Source of the DNA: Antilocapra americana | Taxonomy: Eukaryota; Chordata; Mammalia; Artiodactyla; Antilocapridae | Length of the DNA stretch: 64,000 bases | Direction: 5' to 3' | Assembly (NCBI GenBank): GCA_007570785.1 | Contig: ML662449.1 | Location: forward strand, 11,594,822 to 11,658,821 | Part shown: one piece after another, positions 33,769 through 46,145 of the stretch | Layout of the letters: each line of letters opens with the position of its first letter | How positions within the stretch are numbered: the stretch's first letter is position 1 | Made by a program: the position numbers and the translations under genes | The notes under the pieces: generated by a model | The model's database searches: none | What the model saw: the letters and a program-made list of their open reading frames with translations, nothing else | What the model was told of the DNA's origin: nothing

Positions 33769-35212
33769 AGGACAAAATATACTGAAAAATTACAATCAAC
33801 CTGAACATTTGATGTTTGAAAACAGTTGATCACAATGAGGCTACATTTCTACTTCTCATAAAGAATGCTGACTATGGGGCTCTGAAGTTTCCTTTTCTTT
33901 TTGTCTCTCCCTTCCCCTTCATCCTTCCTTTCTTTCTTTTTAAATGACATGAAAGAAACTTATCTACCATCTTCTACGCTCATTTTAAACTTTTGACATT
34001 ATTTTAAAGTGATAGGAAATGTGATGGGAGAGAGGAGGAGGGTTGACTTGGAAGTGAAGTGGAAAATATTGACTGTGTGACCAACAGGCATAGTTTTCCT
34101 GACCATTTATTTCCTCCTCTCACCAATGGGTTAGGTGGATTTTCCTCCTGGGCTCTGCTCCAGCTACACTGGGAGCTCCCTGCCAGTGTCACTTCTGATT
34201 GGTTCATCCCTCATCTAGGGCCATGGCACTTAAGCCAAACATTGTTACTATTGCCACAGAAAGTGGATATAATAGCAATAGTGCCCACCCCAAAGAGCTG
34301 GGAAGGACCTGTGCAGTAACTAAAAATACCTTCAAAGAATAAGGATCACATAAAGGTAAAGTCTAAGGGAATGAAAGGATATTAAGTTACCAAGGCTGAC
34401 AACCCAAAGATCAAAATCCGCTTGGCCACATCTGGGGGTTCAGGAGGAGGTTATTTTCTTTCTTTTTTTTTTTTTTACCTTTTAAGCTGAGACTTTGTCT
34501 CTGCTACCATTGAATTGGGGGAAAACAAAGGCTGTTATGACCTTGAACTCAGAGTAGTTCAAATCTTTTAATTTTTTTGGTCACCGGAGAGTAAATAATG
34601 ACAGAAAAGAAGAAAATCTTCTAAATAATTGGGGCATCATGGCATGGATCTATGTGCACCCTTCTGGGACAGGATTTAATCACCTTGTAAATTGCATATT
34701 GTGACTGTTATGAACAATAATCCTGTATGCCTCATTAAGCCCCAAATGCAGGTCCTTGAAGGAAACTCACTCCTTTCCTTGTCGCCTTGACTAGATGCAT
34801 TGTCTTGGAGGTTGTCTTGGAAAACGGGTGCACCTGGTTCAAAGTTAGGCAGGTGTGAGGTGTGTCAAGAGTAGTGAAATTTTATGCTCATCAATTTTGA
34901 CAATCCACGCTCTAGATTAACTCTCAGGGTGCTCTGTCTGTCCAACTCTCTTAATTGATGGATCAATTAATAGAAATTTCCAGGTAGGACAAGTAGCTTG
35001 CCTCCTGAGATTCTGGACAGTCTGTCATATTCTATATTTAAGGCTTGAGTCAGAGTTTTACAAAATTCCAACCTGTCCTAACTTCTTCCACTAAAACCAT
35101 TTAAAATATATTTGCCAAGAAAGAGCCAATTTCTTCTGAGGCGGCAATGAAAAGTAAACATAGACGTTGAATTCCCATCTTTCATTTCTGTACTTCATTT
35201 ACAAGAGACCTT
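33769..35212. other. Repeat-poor DNA, no gene
   Basis: Contains a T-run (34459-34477), a purine-rich stretch near 34025-34045 and TGACCTTGA at 34538-34546, whose complement TCAAGGTCA is a full ERR/NR5A-type half-site. No exon recognised. Confidence 0.45.
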
Positions 35213-35223
35213 TTTATTGTGAA

Positions 35224-35444
35224 GGGCTTCCCCGGTGGCTCAGTGATAAAGAATCCACCTGCCAATGCAGGAAACACAGGAGATGTGGTTTTGATCCCCA
35301 GGTTGGGAAGATCCCCTGGAGAAGGAAATGGCCACCCACTCCAGTATTCTTGCCTGGAAAATCCCATGGACAGAGGAGCCTGGCAGGTTACAGTCCATAG
35401 CGTCACAAAATAGTCAGACGTGACTTAGTGACTAAACAACAACA
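35224..35444 (+). repeat. Bov-tA SINE
   Basis: Full element from GGGCTTCCCCGGTGGCTCAG to ACTAAACAACAACA, with exact 11-base TSD TTTATTGTGAA (35213-35223 and 35445-35455). Confidence 0.97.
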
Positions 35445-35455
35445 TTTATTGTGAA

Positions 35456-36685
35456 AACGGACAGTAGAAGATTTGCTAAGACAGAACCTCGTAGGGCAGT
35501 GCTATTCAAGGTGGGATCTACTGACCAAGACCAGTTGGCTAACTGTTAACTTATTCGTGACAACATAAGCACGGGAATTGAGAGTAAGCATCTAGGAAGC
35601 TTCACAGCAATCCAATCTAAGCATGTGATTGTTCTTTCTGGTAGTTTATTTTCATTTCATTTGGTGAAGGTGTCAACAGATGTTGGATCAGAAATGAAAA
35701 AAAGCTGGTTCTTCAGTGAGGATATTTTGAGAATGCCATTGAAGGGATTCTTTCAGCAACTGGGCTATCTTCTCCAAGGATGATTGAATTCATCTATTTT
35801 TCTTAGGCTGGAGAATAATCCTGTTCTGTTCTTTTGAGCTGCTCTACTTGAAAATGTGAAGATGCACATTGTCACCTGCAAAGACCAGCTCTTTGATGGA
35901 GAATGAGTGTCCATTCCTTCTGCTTTTCTAGCCCCCTTAATTGTTTCCCTGTAGGAGTCACTTCATTTCATATCTTATGCAATACAAAAGGGTGCCCTTT
36001 GTAAAGTGTCTGTGATACGCTGGCTGGGCTCCTATGTTTATGGGGTGTTGAGGAATATCTCTTCTCTCTGGTGCCTCCACATTCCTTCGTTGAATTCCAG
36101 GAGGAGCTATGTGTTATTATCATTCTTTTATCAGAGATGAGTGAGCTTAGCTGAGATGTGTGGTAGTCTGTAATGAGAGATGAGATCACCCTCTCACATT
36201 CCATCATGAATTGTAAAGGAGGCTTCGCTGATTTAGGTGTCCTCCTGGCCTCTTTGTTATTCTTTCAGCCCACATGCCCTTCCCCACCCTGAGAAGCCTT
36301 TCAAGGCTCCAGGGTTCCTCTGACTAGTGACACAGCATCTGATCAAAACTGATAGCTTTAGAGTCCCTTTTGTAGACCTATATCTCCTTTTTTGGAGGAG
36401 TATATGTGTATTGAGGGGTAGGGGAAAACTGGATAATTTTTTACGTAAAAACTTTCAAACCTAGCATTAACAAATGGTAATTTTATCTTTCTTCAAGATA
36501 TTTTTTTGTTTGTATTTAAAAGACTAACATTAATTTCTCTGCAGTCTAAATTTTCTTCCTTTCCTTCCGAGATGTATTTATTATCATTAAGTTGGCAGGT
36601 TATCAGAAAGGCAGAGACAATTTCTGTCTCTGTTTTTATAATTTTCTGTCTTATTTATTTTAATAAGCACCTATATACACCTTAT
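35456..36685. other. Repeat-poor DNA, no gene
   Basis: Positions about 35495-35535 faintly resemble a hAT/MER end (GGGCAGTGCTATTCAAGGTG). Nothing coding. Confidence 0.4.
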
Positions 36686-36689
36686 AGTG

Positions 36690-37165
36690 ATCTGTTGCTG
36701 CGTTACAAGTCACCCCAAAACTTACTGGAGTAAAGTAACAATAATTGTACTATTATCTCTCACGGGTCTGAGGGTTGACTGGACTCTGCTGGGCAGTTCT
36801 CTCATAAAGTTGCAGTCAGATGGCAGCTGGGACTGGAGTCGTCTTGAAGGCTTTCTCACTTACAGATCTGGTGGCTGATGCTGACTGTTGGCTATGACCC
36901 ATCTAAGGCCATCAGCTGGCACACCTACACGTAGCCTCTTTGCGTAGCCTGGGCTTCTTCACAGCGTGGTGGCTGGATTCCAAGAGGACCAAGTAGAAGT
37001 TGTATCACTTCTTTTGACCTGTGTTTGGAAGCACATGGCATTATTTCTGCATATCCAGATTCAAGAAGAGAAAACATAGACACTCCCATTTCTTGATGGG
37101 AAGAATGTAAATGTCACAATGTAAGATGAGAAATCTTATTGTGGCCATCTTGGAAAATACAACCC
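36690..37165 (-). mobile_element. Old LTR-like repeat (MaLR/ERVL-like)
   Basis: The left end is the complement of an LTR-style 3' terminus (CTGTTGCTGCGTTACAAGTC, ACCCCAAAACTTACTGG). The right side carries TTTCTTGATGGGAAGAATGT and TGTGGCCATCTTGG. Family not certain. Confidence 0.5.
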
Positions 37166-37261
37166 ACTGCAAGTACTTACTAGGTGCCAGAACTGTTCCA
37201 AGTATTTTACAAACAGTACCTATTCACAGTCAAGAAGTGATACCATTTTGTATGCTTTTAA
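37166..37261 (+). repeat. MIR-like fragment
   Basis: ACTAGGTGCCAGAACTGTTC followed by CAAGTATTTTACAAACAGTA resembles a MIR 3' end. Confidence 0.5.
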
Positions 37262-38360
37262 TCCTTTTATAAGTGGCAGCATATGTTATACATCATTTTT
37301 GTAAACTTTTTGCTCAACTTTATAGTTTTGAGCTCTATGTAGCTGATACAGGAGGACTAATTCATTTCTTTTAATTGTTATTTTTGTATAGCATTGTAGG
37401 AATATATCACAATTTATGCATTCCTCACGCCCATATATCTTTGGTTTTTTAACTGAAATCATATAGTATGTATTACTTTGTGACATCCATTTTTAATTTA
37501 TCTTATTTGGCTGCACTGGGTCTTAGCTGCAGCATGTGGGATCTAGTTCCCTGACCAGGAATCGAACCCAGGCCCCCTCCACTAGGGGCACAGAGTCTTA
37601 GCCACTGGACCACCAGGGAAGTCCCTGTGACATCCTTCTTTAAAAAACTATAATAAGTGGTCAGCACTTTCCCAGGCCACCAAATACTCCACTAACACAA
37701 ACATTTTAGTGGCTACATTGTATCCATCTGTCATATGGATGGGATATAATCTTGGACTAAACCATTAGAGTTGAACCTTTAGATCATAATTTTTTCCCTG
37801 TTATAAGTAAAACTACCAAAACCATCCATTTATATATTTGTGTACACTTTTATTATTTCCCTAGGAAAATTCCTTATAAGAGGCATGAGCAGGTAAAGAG
37901 TTTAAACAATTTTGAGGCCTTCAATACATATTGCCGATCTTAGATACAGTTTTGTTTATTTTAACATTACAATCAATACCAGAAACAGCTATGTATCCCC
38001 TACTTGAGGAAAACTGTGCCAACAGTTGAAACCTCTTGTATGTAGTTCTCATCTCATCCTCCTCCTGTTTCCAGAGGACCTCACTATGCTGAATTTGATA
38101 TTTGTTATTCACACATATTTCTATATCTGTATAAAAAATTAAACTACATATATAAAGATGCCTTCCATGTATTTATATTTTAACATAAATGAAATCACAC
38201 CGTATGTATCCTGCCACTTTGCTCAACATTGCATTTGTGAGATTTACCTGTATCAATACATGTAAGTCGGGTTCATTGACTTTTACTTCTGTGTAGTATT
38301 CCATTGAATGGATATATCCTTCAACTGATTTACCCAACAGCAATTTGCCACACTTAGTAC
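37262..38360 (-). repeat. Old L1 3' region with SINE insertion
   Basis: Complement of decayed L1 (TGCTCAACTTTATAGTTTTG, TGTAGTATTCCATTGAATGG), interrupted by the CHR SINE at 37489-37625. Confidence 0.6.
37489..37625 (-). repeat. CHR-type SINE (short form)
   Basis: Complement of CHR with an exact 10-base TSD TGTGACATCC at 37479-37488 and 37626-37635. The body is CATGTGGGATCTAGTTCCCT and the head CACTGGACCACCAGGGAAGT. Confidence 0.95.
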
Positions 38361-38512
38361 TGTCAGATTTCCCAGTTGGGTGGGTGTGCAGTAGAATCTC
38401 ATTGCGGGTATCACATTTTAAAAAGCCTCTGAAAACTGGCCTTATATCCAGTGAAGAGTGTGGAGGCTGATGAAAATTGTGAAACAATATCACATTAAGA
38501 AATAGCTGAAAA

Positions 38513-38745
38513 CACTTCCCTGGTGGTCTAGCGGTTAAGAATCTCCCTTGCAATGCAGGGGACCTGCGTTCCATCCCTGGTCAGAGAACGACAATCCTGC
38601 ATGCCTTGGAGCAACTAAGCCCACGCACTACAATTAATGATTCCGTGGGCCTCAGTGAAAGATCCCACATGTTGTAGAAAGATCCCATGCTGCAACTAAG
38701 ACCTGACACAGCCAAATAAATAAATAAATATTTTTAAAAAAGAGT
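38513..38745 (+). repeat. CHR-type SINE (long form)
   Basis: ACTTCCCTGGTGGTCTAGCG head, body and AAATAAATAAATAAATA tail. Confidence 0.9.
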
Positions 38746-39628
38746 GACTGAAGGCAATAAGGCTACTTAGAAAAATGAGAAAACCAAAAGAGTTATGATG
38801 ACAGTTCTCAAATACAGGTAAAGCAGTGATATGGAAGGGATCTTGAGTTATTTGTCATTCCAGAGAACAGATTTACTTAAGGACTCCATTTCCCAGACAT
38901 GGTCAAGCAGAGGTGAATGGCCAGCTTTCAGGAATGCAGGGAGCCCAGGGAATCTGGGAGGGAGGGTGGTCAAGAATGGACTATGGGAGTCCAGTGATGC
39001 CCCTAGAGATGTTGGCAAGCTGCTCATTTTTGGGGAACAGAGTTCTTAGCTTTTAGTCTCAAAAAGGTATAACCTAGATGAAACAAGCTGACTTAAGATC
39101 CACCCCAACGACCATCTAACCAGTTTTGGGGTTTTATCTTACTAGTGGAAGATGCTGAATGTTTATTGATGGGGCTAATAGAGGGGATGGAGAGCAGGGC
39201 AGACGACAGATTGTGGAGGGAGATTAGGAATAGTCGGTGAGGTAGGAATGCTTTGGGAGAGAGAACAGACATGTCTAATGGGAACTTTTTGTTGTTTTGC
39301 TCCATCTCCCCGTGAAAATGTTGGTGAAATCTAAATGAATCAACAACGAATCAACAGTGCTTTGGGAGCAATTTTTGGGGGGTATATGGTCCAATCTATG
39401 TTATAGCAGGGGAAGCCATCATAGAACGTCCTCACCTTCCTATGACTCAACCTAGACATCTACCTGCCTCTCTCCTTCCCTACCACTCCACCAAAAGAGG
39501 TATTCCCCAGGACTGTGCCCTTCACCTGTACCTTGCATTTTCCTACTCCTGCCATTTCCAGGACCTCTTCTATCAATAAACCCCTTTCCAATTTTTCCCC
39601 CTCTACTGACATCTTTAAGCATAGTTTC
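38746..39628. other. No gene or recognised repeat
   Basis: Repeat-poor, single-copy-looking DNA. A 72-codon forward frame at 38831 has no domain. Confidence 0.45.
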
Positions 39629-39642
39629 TCCTCTTCAATCTT

Positions 39643-39975
39643 TTTTATAAAAATTTTATTTACTTATTTTTTTTTTTACTATGCTGGGTCTTCATTGCTG
39701 TACAGGCTTTTCTTTAGTTGCAGCAAGCAGGGGCTACTCTGTAGTTGCAGTGCATGGGCTTCTCATTGTGGTGGCTTCTCTTGTAGCAGAACACAGGCTC
39801 TGGAGTGAGTGGGCTTAGTAGTTGCAGCTCCTGAGCTCTAGAGCAAAGACTCAATAGTTGTGTTACATGGACTTAGTTGCTCTGCGACATGTGGGCTCTT
39901 CCTGGATCAGGGATCAACTCCATGTCTTCCACACTGGCAGGAGGGTTTCTTTACTCTGAGCCATAAAGAAAGCCC
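39643..39975 (-). repeat. CHR-type SINE (long form)
   Basis: Complement of long CHR with a 14-base TSD, TCCTCTTCAATCTT (39629-39642) versus TCCTCTTCGATCTT (39976-39989), one mismatch. Confidence 0.95.
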
Positions 39976-40129
39976 TCCTCTTCGATCTTAAAAAATATTT
40001 CCTCCATCATAGACTTTCCCCTTCACAGCCAAACTTCCTGAAAAAGTCATCTCTCTCTGCACCTCCCACTTTGCTGTTGTTTTCCTGTTTGATTCCTTTG
40101 AGCATTAAACACTATGAACCAGACCATTC

Positions 40130-41009
40130 TTCTCTTTTTTAAAAAAAATTGAGATATTCATCCATTTAAAGTGTATGATTCAGTGGTTTTTAGTATGTAC
40201 GTGCATGCTAAGTCGCTTCAGTCATGTCCAGCTCATTGTGACCCTGTGGACTGTAGCCTACTAGGCTTTTCTGTCCATGGGATTCTCCAGGAAAGAATAC
40301 TGGAGTGGGTTCCCATGCCCTCCTCCAGGGGACTTTCAGTATACTCACAAATATATACAAATATGTATGATGAAAGTCAGGTTTTCATCACCTGACAAAG
40401 AAACCTAATACCCTTCAGCTGTCACTCCCCTTTTTCTCCATCTTCCACCCTCATCCCTAGGCAGTCATTAATCTACTTTCTATCTGTTTACTTTTCCCAG
40501 TTCTGAAGTTTCATATGAAAGGAATCACATAATATGTGGACTCTTGTGATTGGCTTCCTTAGCATGGTTGGTTGCAAGATTCATCAAAGTTACAGCACGT
40601 ATTAGTACTTCATTTCCTTTTATCAATGAATAATATTCCATTGTATGGATATATCACATTTGTTTATCCATTCATGAATTGATGGGCATTTGGGTTGTGT
40701 ATACCTTTTAGCTATGATGAATAATGCTGCTCTAAACTTTTGTGTACAGTACAAGTTTTTGCATGGGCATATGTTTTCATTTCTCTCGGGTATATATCTA
40801 GGAGTAGAACATTTGGGTCATATAGTAACTGTATGTTTAATCATTTGAAGAACCACCATGCTGTTTTCCAAAGCAACCACACCATTTTACATTCCCACCA
40901 AGGCTGTATGAGAGCTCTGATTTCTTGACATCCTGTCAATGCTTGTTATTATCTGACTTTTTCATCTAGCCATCCTAGTGGGTGTGAAGTGGTTTCCATT
41001 GTGACACAC
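40130..41009 (-). repeat. Old L1 3' region with SINE insertion
   Basis: Complement of L1 (AAAATTGAGATATTCATCCA, GAATAATATTCCATTGTATG, GGTATATATCTAGGAGTAGA), interrupted at 40192-40333. Confidence 0.7.
40192..40333 (-). repeat. BovA-type SINE fragment
   Basis: Complement of the BovA body only (GACTGTAGCCTACTAGGC, CATGGGATTCTCCAGG). The tRNA-like head is missing, so the copy is truncated at its 5' end. Confidence 0.85.
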
Positions 41010-41581
41010 CGTTATTTGTGAATATAAATGATTACCTTGGCTTCCAGGAAGCTACACTCTTAGGATCAAAATATAATTTTCAAAAAAGGTTAAAAACATG
41101 CCTTACACAGATCTAAAATGAAAATATATCAAAAAGGAATCAATTCATTAATTAATGAGGAAACCAGTAAGGTGCTAGAGTTGGCACAAACACTATTTTA
41201 AGAAAGCAAAGTCTATATAATCCTTTTTTAAAAAAAGAATTTTAGAATAACATTGCTAGGTTAAAGACAAAATTGGTTAATGTCAATGCCCTACAAGGTA
41301 GTAAACCATAACTTTTGAGATTGCCAGGTGTTGTGCTGAAGCTGGGCACAACAATCCCTCTTCCCTCAGCCAGTTTACCAGTGTATCATTTCTACTGTAA
41401 AGAAATTATTCAAATCTCTACCAGAGATAAATCAACATGCTAGCAAGTAACTTTACAGAGTCTCAGTCATTCCTTCATTAATAATAAAGAGTGAACATAG
41501 GAGTACAATCTCTTCAAAAATTGAATAATTCTTGGGTGGATCTGTTAAATAGTGCTTCACCATAACATTGAAAGGACATGT
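41010..41581. other. No gene or recognised repeat
   Basis: AT-rich; nothing coding. Confidence 0.45.
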
Positions 41582-41735
41582 GAGGACTTCCCTGGTGGTC
41601 CCATGTTTAAGACTTCAAGCTTCCATTTCAGGGGGTACAGGTTTGATCCATGGTTGGGGAGCTAAGATCCCACATGCTGCCTGGCATGGCTGGGGTGGGA
41701 GTGGTATTAAAAACATCAAAAATAGAGAAAGAACA
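41582..41735 (+). repeat. CHR-type SINE (short form)
   Basis: GGACTTCCCTGGTGGTCCCA head, TTGATCCATGGTTGGGGAGC body, degenerate tail. Confidence 0.85.
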
Positions 41736-41856
41736 CACAGTCACCCTCTTCACCTTACTTCCAAAGTTTTGGACAATTTTTTTAAGATATTAATTTTCCT
41801 CCAACCTCTTTAATTCCTCTTTTTTAATCTTCTTTGTGGGTTTCTCTTCCTCTTGT

Positions 41857-41984
41857 GGTAGTTTAGTCGTTCAGTTGTGTCCAACTCTTAGCAACCCCAT
41901 GGACTGTAGCCCACCAGGCTCCTCTGTTCATGGGAATCTCCAAGCAAGAATGCTGGAGTAGATCGCCATTCCCTTCTCCATTCT
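41857..41984 (-). repeat. BovA-type SINE fragment
   Basis: Complement of BovA (CAACCCCATGGACTGTAGCC); head absent. Confidence 0.85.
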
Positions 41985-42059
41985 CTTCCTCTATTTTTCC
42001 TTAAATATTGGTGTTCTTTCAAGTTTTATCTTCAGGGATTGTCCTCAGTTCTCTCTCTG

Positions 42060-42335
42060 TTCATTTCTCTCAGTTTTCGTTGCTTAATTAAGTACCACTC
42101 ATCTTTTAACCTGCTGCTCTACTATAAACCTTCCCCAGCTCCCCAGGAAAGATCAGTTTTCTCTCTCTGAGAGCACTTACCACAGTTCTAATAAACAATT
42201 AATTGTGTAATTATTTGTTTAATGTTTGCCTCTTCCACTAGAACATAAGCTGCTTGACAGCAGGGAACATTATTTTTTCTAGTTCTCAAACCCTCATCGC
42301 CTCAGTAATTATTTATTGAATAAATGAATGAGTGA
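42060..42335 (+). repeat. L2 3' end
   Basis: TAGAACATAAGCTGCTTGAC, AGCAGGGAACATT, then TATTTATTGAATAAATGAAT is the classical L2 3' terminus. Confidence 0.75.
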
Positions 42336-42964
42336 ATTCAGGAATGTTTAGATGTTTAGATGCAGGTGTTTAGATGATGTCACCATCCCCTTTCATGGCC
42401 TCAGTTTTCAGTGTATTGGTAACTGAAAAAAAATGTATCTTGTCAATTCTATTCCTCTTTTGAAACTGAATAATAAAGTGATATTCAGGGAAAGTCTCTT
42501 GGCATATTCTAAGGCAAGTGCTAGAACATCAGAATTCCATATAGATATTTTGAAAATGCCAAATGTCAATGAAAGGGGCACACAATTCAGTGATTGATCT
42601 AAAAAATAGCATTTGATGGCCCACAAAATGCAAGGAGATAATTCTCCATGGGTTGCTCGTGTTTATTCATGTCTTGTGAACAAAGGCACCAACAGGCTTT
42701 CGTCGCACACTGTATTTTCAAGCATAATGTAGCCTGGGAAGCTAGAGATAGAACAGAAGTTTTGTTTGCTGTGCAGTATAATAAAGACAATATCTTCCTC
42801 TGGGGCAAAGCTTGGGCAATGGGTTTGCTTGCTGTCCATTATCCAAAATTGGAGTTTCCTAAAGCTTGAGGCTCCTCTCCTGGAATGTAACTCACTGCAC
42901 GTTCAGGTGTCACCTGGCCCTTGCTATGTCACCTGTAGGAACTGGAGTCAGAGAAATGATGTAA
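42336..42964. other. No gene recognised
   Basis: Overlapping short frames on both strands at 42599-42972 have no domain. Repeat-poor. Confidence 0.4.
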
Positions 42965-42980
42965 GAAAATGATAGTTCTC

Positions 42981-43126
42981 GGCACTCAGGTTCATTCCCT
43001 GGTCAGGGAACTGGACCCCATATACTGCAACTAAGAGTTTGCATGTTGCACCTAAAGATCCCACATCTCACAATACAAATAGACCCAGCACAGACAAATA
43101 AATAAAAATAAGTATTAAAAAAAAAA
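42981..43126 (+). repeat. CHR-type SINE, 5'-truncated
   Basis: Body from TTCATTCCCTGGTCAGGGAA to an A-rich tail. A 16-base TSD, GAAAATGATAGTTCTC (42965-42980) and GAAAATAATAGTTCTC (43127-43142), with one difference, shows that the truncated copy inserted as such. Confidence 0.95.
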
Positions 43127-43400
43127 GAAAATAATAGTTCTCTGGCTATTGCTCTTGCTCTGAGTGATAAACTGGCCTTTGTCACTAAACCAGGAGATTT
43201 GTTTTTGGTCAGCCTCCACAAAGCTGTGGCAGACTAACTTGTTCATTTGCAAGTAGGATAGAATCTTAAATTATTCACAGTTCTAACACTAGCAGCTGCT
43301 TATAAACATTCATATTAATTGGTGACCAAGAAGAAATGTTTTAAGCTTTTTACACCCCTAATATGATTGATTGTAATTTATATAGAGATATATTACAGTG

Positions 43401-43512
43401 GGTTTTTTGGCTGCACTGTACCGCATGCAGGTTTAATCCCAACCAGGGGTTAAATTCATGCTCCCTGCCATGGAAGCTCGGATTCTTAACCTTTGGGCCA
43501 TCAGGGAGTCAC
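43401..43512 (-). repeat. CHR-type SINE fragment
   Basis: Complement: TTTTTTGGCTGCACTGTACC, then CTTTGGGCCATCAGGGAGTC. Confidence 0.8.
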
Positions 43513-43545
43513 AGCAGTGTTTTAGTTTTGACTTAAAGATTGATC

Positions 43546-43684
43546 CCCTGGAGAAGGGAAAGGCTACCCACACCAGGACTCTTGCGTGGAGAATCCCATG
43601 GACAGAAGAACCTGGTGGACTACAGTCCCTGGGGTTGCAAAGAGTTGGACAGAACTGAGCAACTAACACTCACTTTCACTTTGG
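43546..43684 (+). repeat. Bov-tA SINE, 5'-truncated
   Basis: Starts inside the element (CCCTGGAGAAGGGAAAGGCT) and ends CACTTT. Exact 10-base TSD AAGATTGATC at 43536-43545 and 43685-43694. Confidence 0.95.
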
Positions 43685-43694
43685 AAGATTGATC

Positions 43695-44120
43695 AGGAAT
43701 TTGGGATTGATATATAGCTGATTATACTTTTGCTCCTTTAAATAGTCTAAATCAGGCTCCCAGGTGGAATTTTTACAAAGCGTTTCTACTTTTCAGAAGG
43801 GTTTTTCTGTTATGAACTGGGAGCTGCCTGGATGTTTCCCTGTACTGACAGGTGTGTGGTTTTGGAAGTATCTTAATTCATTCTCTCAAGTGGTTAGTAT
43901 TGCCAACAACCATCTCAGAGGCAAGAGCAATGCATGTTATTCTTTTGCACTATCTCCTCCTTCTTATAAGGCTTGGCAAAAGCTTCTGTCTGAATATCAC
44001 TATTCCAATATGATAGACTGACTTTCCAAAGATTGCTGCAGTGATATCTCCCATTCCACCCCTTGCTCTTGTGCAGTGTGACCTTGTCCCACCCTCATCG
44101 AAAGATGGAGTCTGATGTCC
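43695..44120. other. No gene or recognised repeat
   Basis: Nothing coding; an 85-codon forward frame has no domain. Confidence 0.4.
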
Positions 44121-44336
44121 ACACTGCTATATTTAAAATGGATAACCAACAAGGTCCTACTATATAGTGCAGGACCAATGTTATGGAGCAGCCTGGAGGG
44201 AGAGGGAGCTTGGAAGAGAATGGTTACATGTATATATATATATAGCTGAGTCCCTTTGTTGTCCACCTGAAACTATCACAACATTGTTCATTAGCTATAT
44301 CCAAATATAAAATAACAAGTTTAAAAAAAAACAAAC
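44121..44336 (+). repeat. L1 3' end (artiodactyl)
   Basis: Forward, from CACTGCTATATTTAAAATGG through CACCTGAAACTATCACAACA to a poly(A). Starts at the same L1 base as the copy at 46932. Confidence 0.88.
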
Positions 44337-44830
44337 AGAAGAAAGAATTGGAACCTGTTTCTCCATCTCCTAGAATCTAGGAAGGCCCTGTTACTTCTCT
44401 GACCAATAGAACATGGCAGAAGTGACGCTGGGGAAGTTTCACCCAATTTCCTTTCCTGGCCCAACAGTTCTGCTCCTGTCTCTTGGAACGTTGTTCCTGG
44501 GCTGCTTCTTCTCATAACTCAGCCTTCATTTTGTGAGAAGCCCAGACCATGTGGAAAAGTCCCACATAGGTACTCCAGATGGCAGCCTCAGCTGTGCTCT
44601 TGACCAAAGTTCAGCATCAACTGCCAGCCAGGTAAATGAGCCATCTGAGTTGTCTAACTTAGCTGAGTCTTCAGATGACTGTGGTCACAGTTGACCTACA
44701 GCAGCAACTGACTCAGAGACATCAAGCAAGAAGTGCTGATCTGAACTCAGTCAACCCACAAGACCACTAAAGATAATAATAAATTGTTTGGACGTAGCTT
44801 GTTACACAGACACAGAGAACTGGAACAAAG
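44337..44830 (+). mobile_element. MaLR-like LTR
   Basis: Forward LTR-like sequence: GTGAGAAGCCCAGACCATGT, CAGTCAACCCACAAGACCAC, AATAATAAATTGTTTGG, then TTGTTACACAG at its end, resembling MLT1-type 3' ends. Confidence 0.55.
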
Positions 44831-45304
44831 AGGCCCCCGAATAGAGAATGTCATTTGACCATGCACTTCTAGCATTGCCATTGTTCTCATCCTCAATTGC
44901 TTAGAATCTTTAAAAACAGGAATCAGGTTTTACTCAAGATCTAGCAGAGCAGCTGGTATCTAGCAGACATTATCAAAGTATTTTTAATACTGAACTAATG
45001 GATAATTGGATATAAAACCAAAACCACTGTAAAGGTCTTAATCCTGGACTTTTAAAAAAAGAAATGTTGATTTTAGCTCATTTACAAATCAAGCACTCAG
45101 GAATTATTCTTCTTCCTTAATTTAAATTTATCTGCATTCCTGGGCATGGCCTGATCTCCAGACCAGTATCAGGACAACCTGTTTGATCACAAGTTTGAGT
45201 TCATGTAGGAGGATGGTTCTGGAACTGGTTTTGCTATTGTTGGGCAACAATTTTAATCTGATGTTCTAGTAAGCTAGCATGAAGGCACATTCATTACCCC
45301 TTTT
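44831..45304. other. No gene or recognised repeat
   Basis: Nothing coding is seen. Confidence 0.4.
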
Positions 45305-45316
45305 AAAGTTTTGAGA

Positions 45317-45417
45317 GGAGGGAGGGGGATTATGGAGGGGGAGCATATGTGAACCCATGGTGATATCATGTCATTGTTTGGCAAAACTAATAAAAAAAAT
45401 GTTTAATAAAAAAAAAT
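45317..45417 (+). repeat. Very short L1 insertion
   Basis: Only the last 101 bases of an L1 3' UTR plus tail (TATGTGAACCCATGGTGATA), flanked by an exact 12-base TSD AAAGTTTTGAGA at 45305-45316 and 45418-45429. Confidence 0.95.
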
Positions 45418-45559
45418 AAAGTTTTGAGAATGTTAGATTGAGATTCTGGGGATGCTCTCTTTGGGTCTAAGGGCATAAAGTGGTTTTCCTTTAAGAAAAA
45501 AGAAATTACTCTGAAGTGTAGCAGTGAGCGGCAATCTCCTCCCCACCCCACCCCCACTC

Positions 45560-45900
45560 CCAGCCATTTAGCTTACTATGTGCCAATGTCCTCTTAACCT
45601 TGTGCTCCAGCCCTGCTGATCTCTCGACAAGCCCTTAAATACACCATGTTCCTTCCTGCCACTGGACCTTTGCACATGCTATCTTAGCCTCCCCATTTCT
45701 TCCTCTAGCCAAACTCATCATTTTGCATCAGTTCAAACACAAGTTCCTCAATGATGCTTTTTCTGACCTCTGCAGAATAAGTGAAGTGCCTCAGTTACAT
45801 GTTCCTCTAGCACCCTATGTTTGTCCAACATGTTTTGCAATTATGATTATATAATAATTAATAATTATTTGTGTAACCACTTTATTTCTCTGAAGGTGCA
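45560..45900 (+). repeat. L2 fragment
   Basis: CCACTGGACCTTTGCACATG, TAGCCAAACTCATCA and TTCCTCAATGATGCTTTTTC are typical L2 3' region elements. Confidence 0.65.
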
Positions 45901-46145
45901 TATTTTTCACATGTTTAAAAGGCCATCTACATAGTTTACTCTATACATTAACATGACTTTACTATTCTACTGCTATCATCAACATAATTTTACTATTCTA
46001 GGAAAGTTTTGACCAAGAAGATAAAAGTTACAAATGACTTTCTTGTTGATTCCAGGGCCTTTTTGAAAGACCCATCATCAGCTCTTTGAAATAAAGCCTC
46101 AAATGACAATTTATACTCCAAGACTCTTGGTGTCCATTGCCTCAG

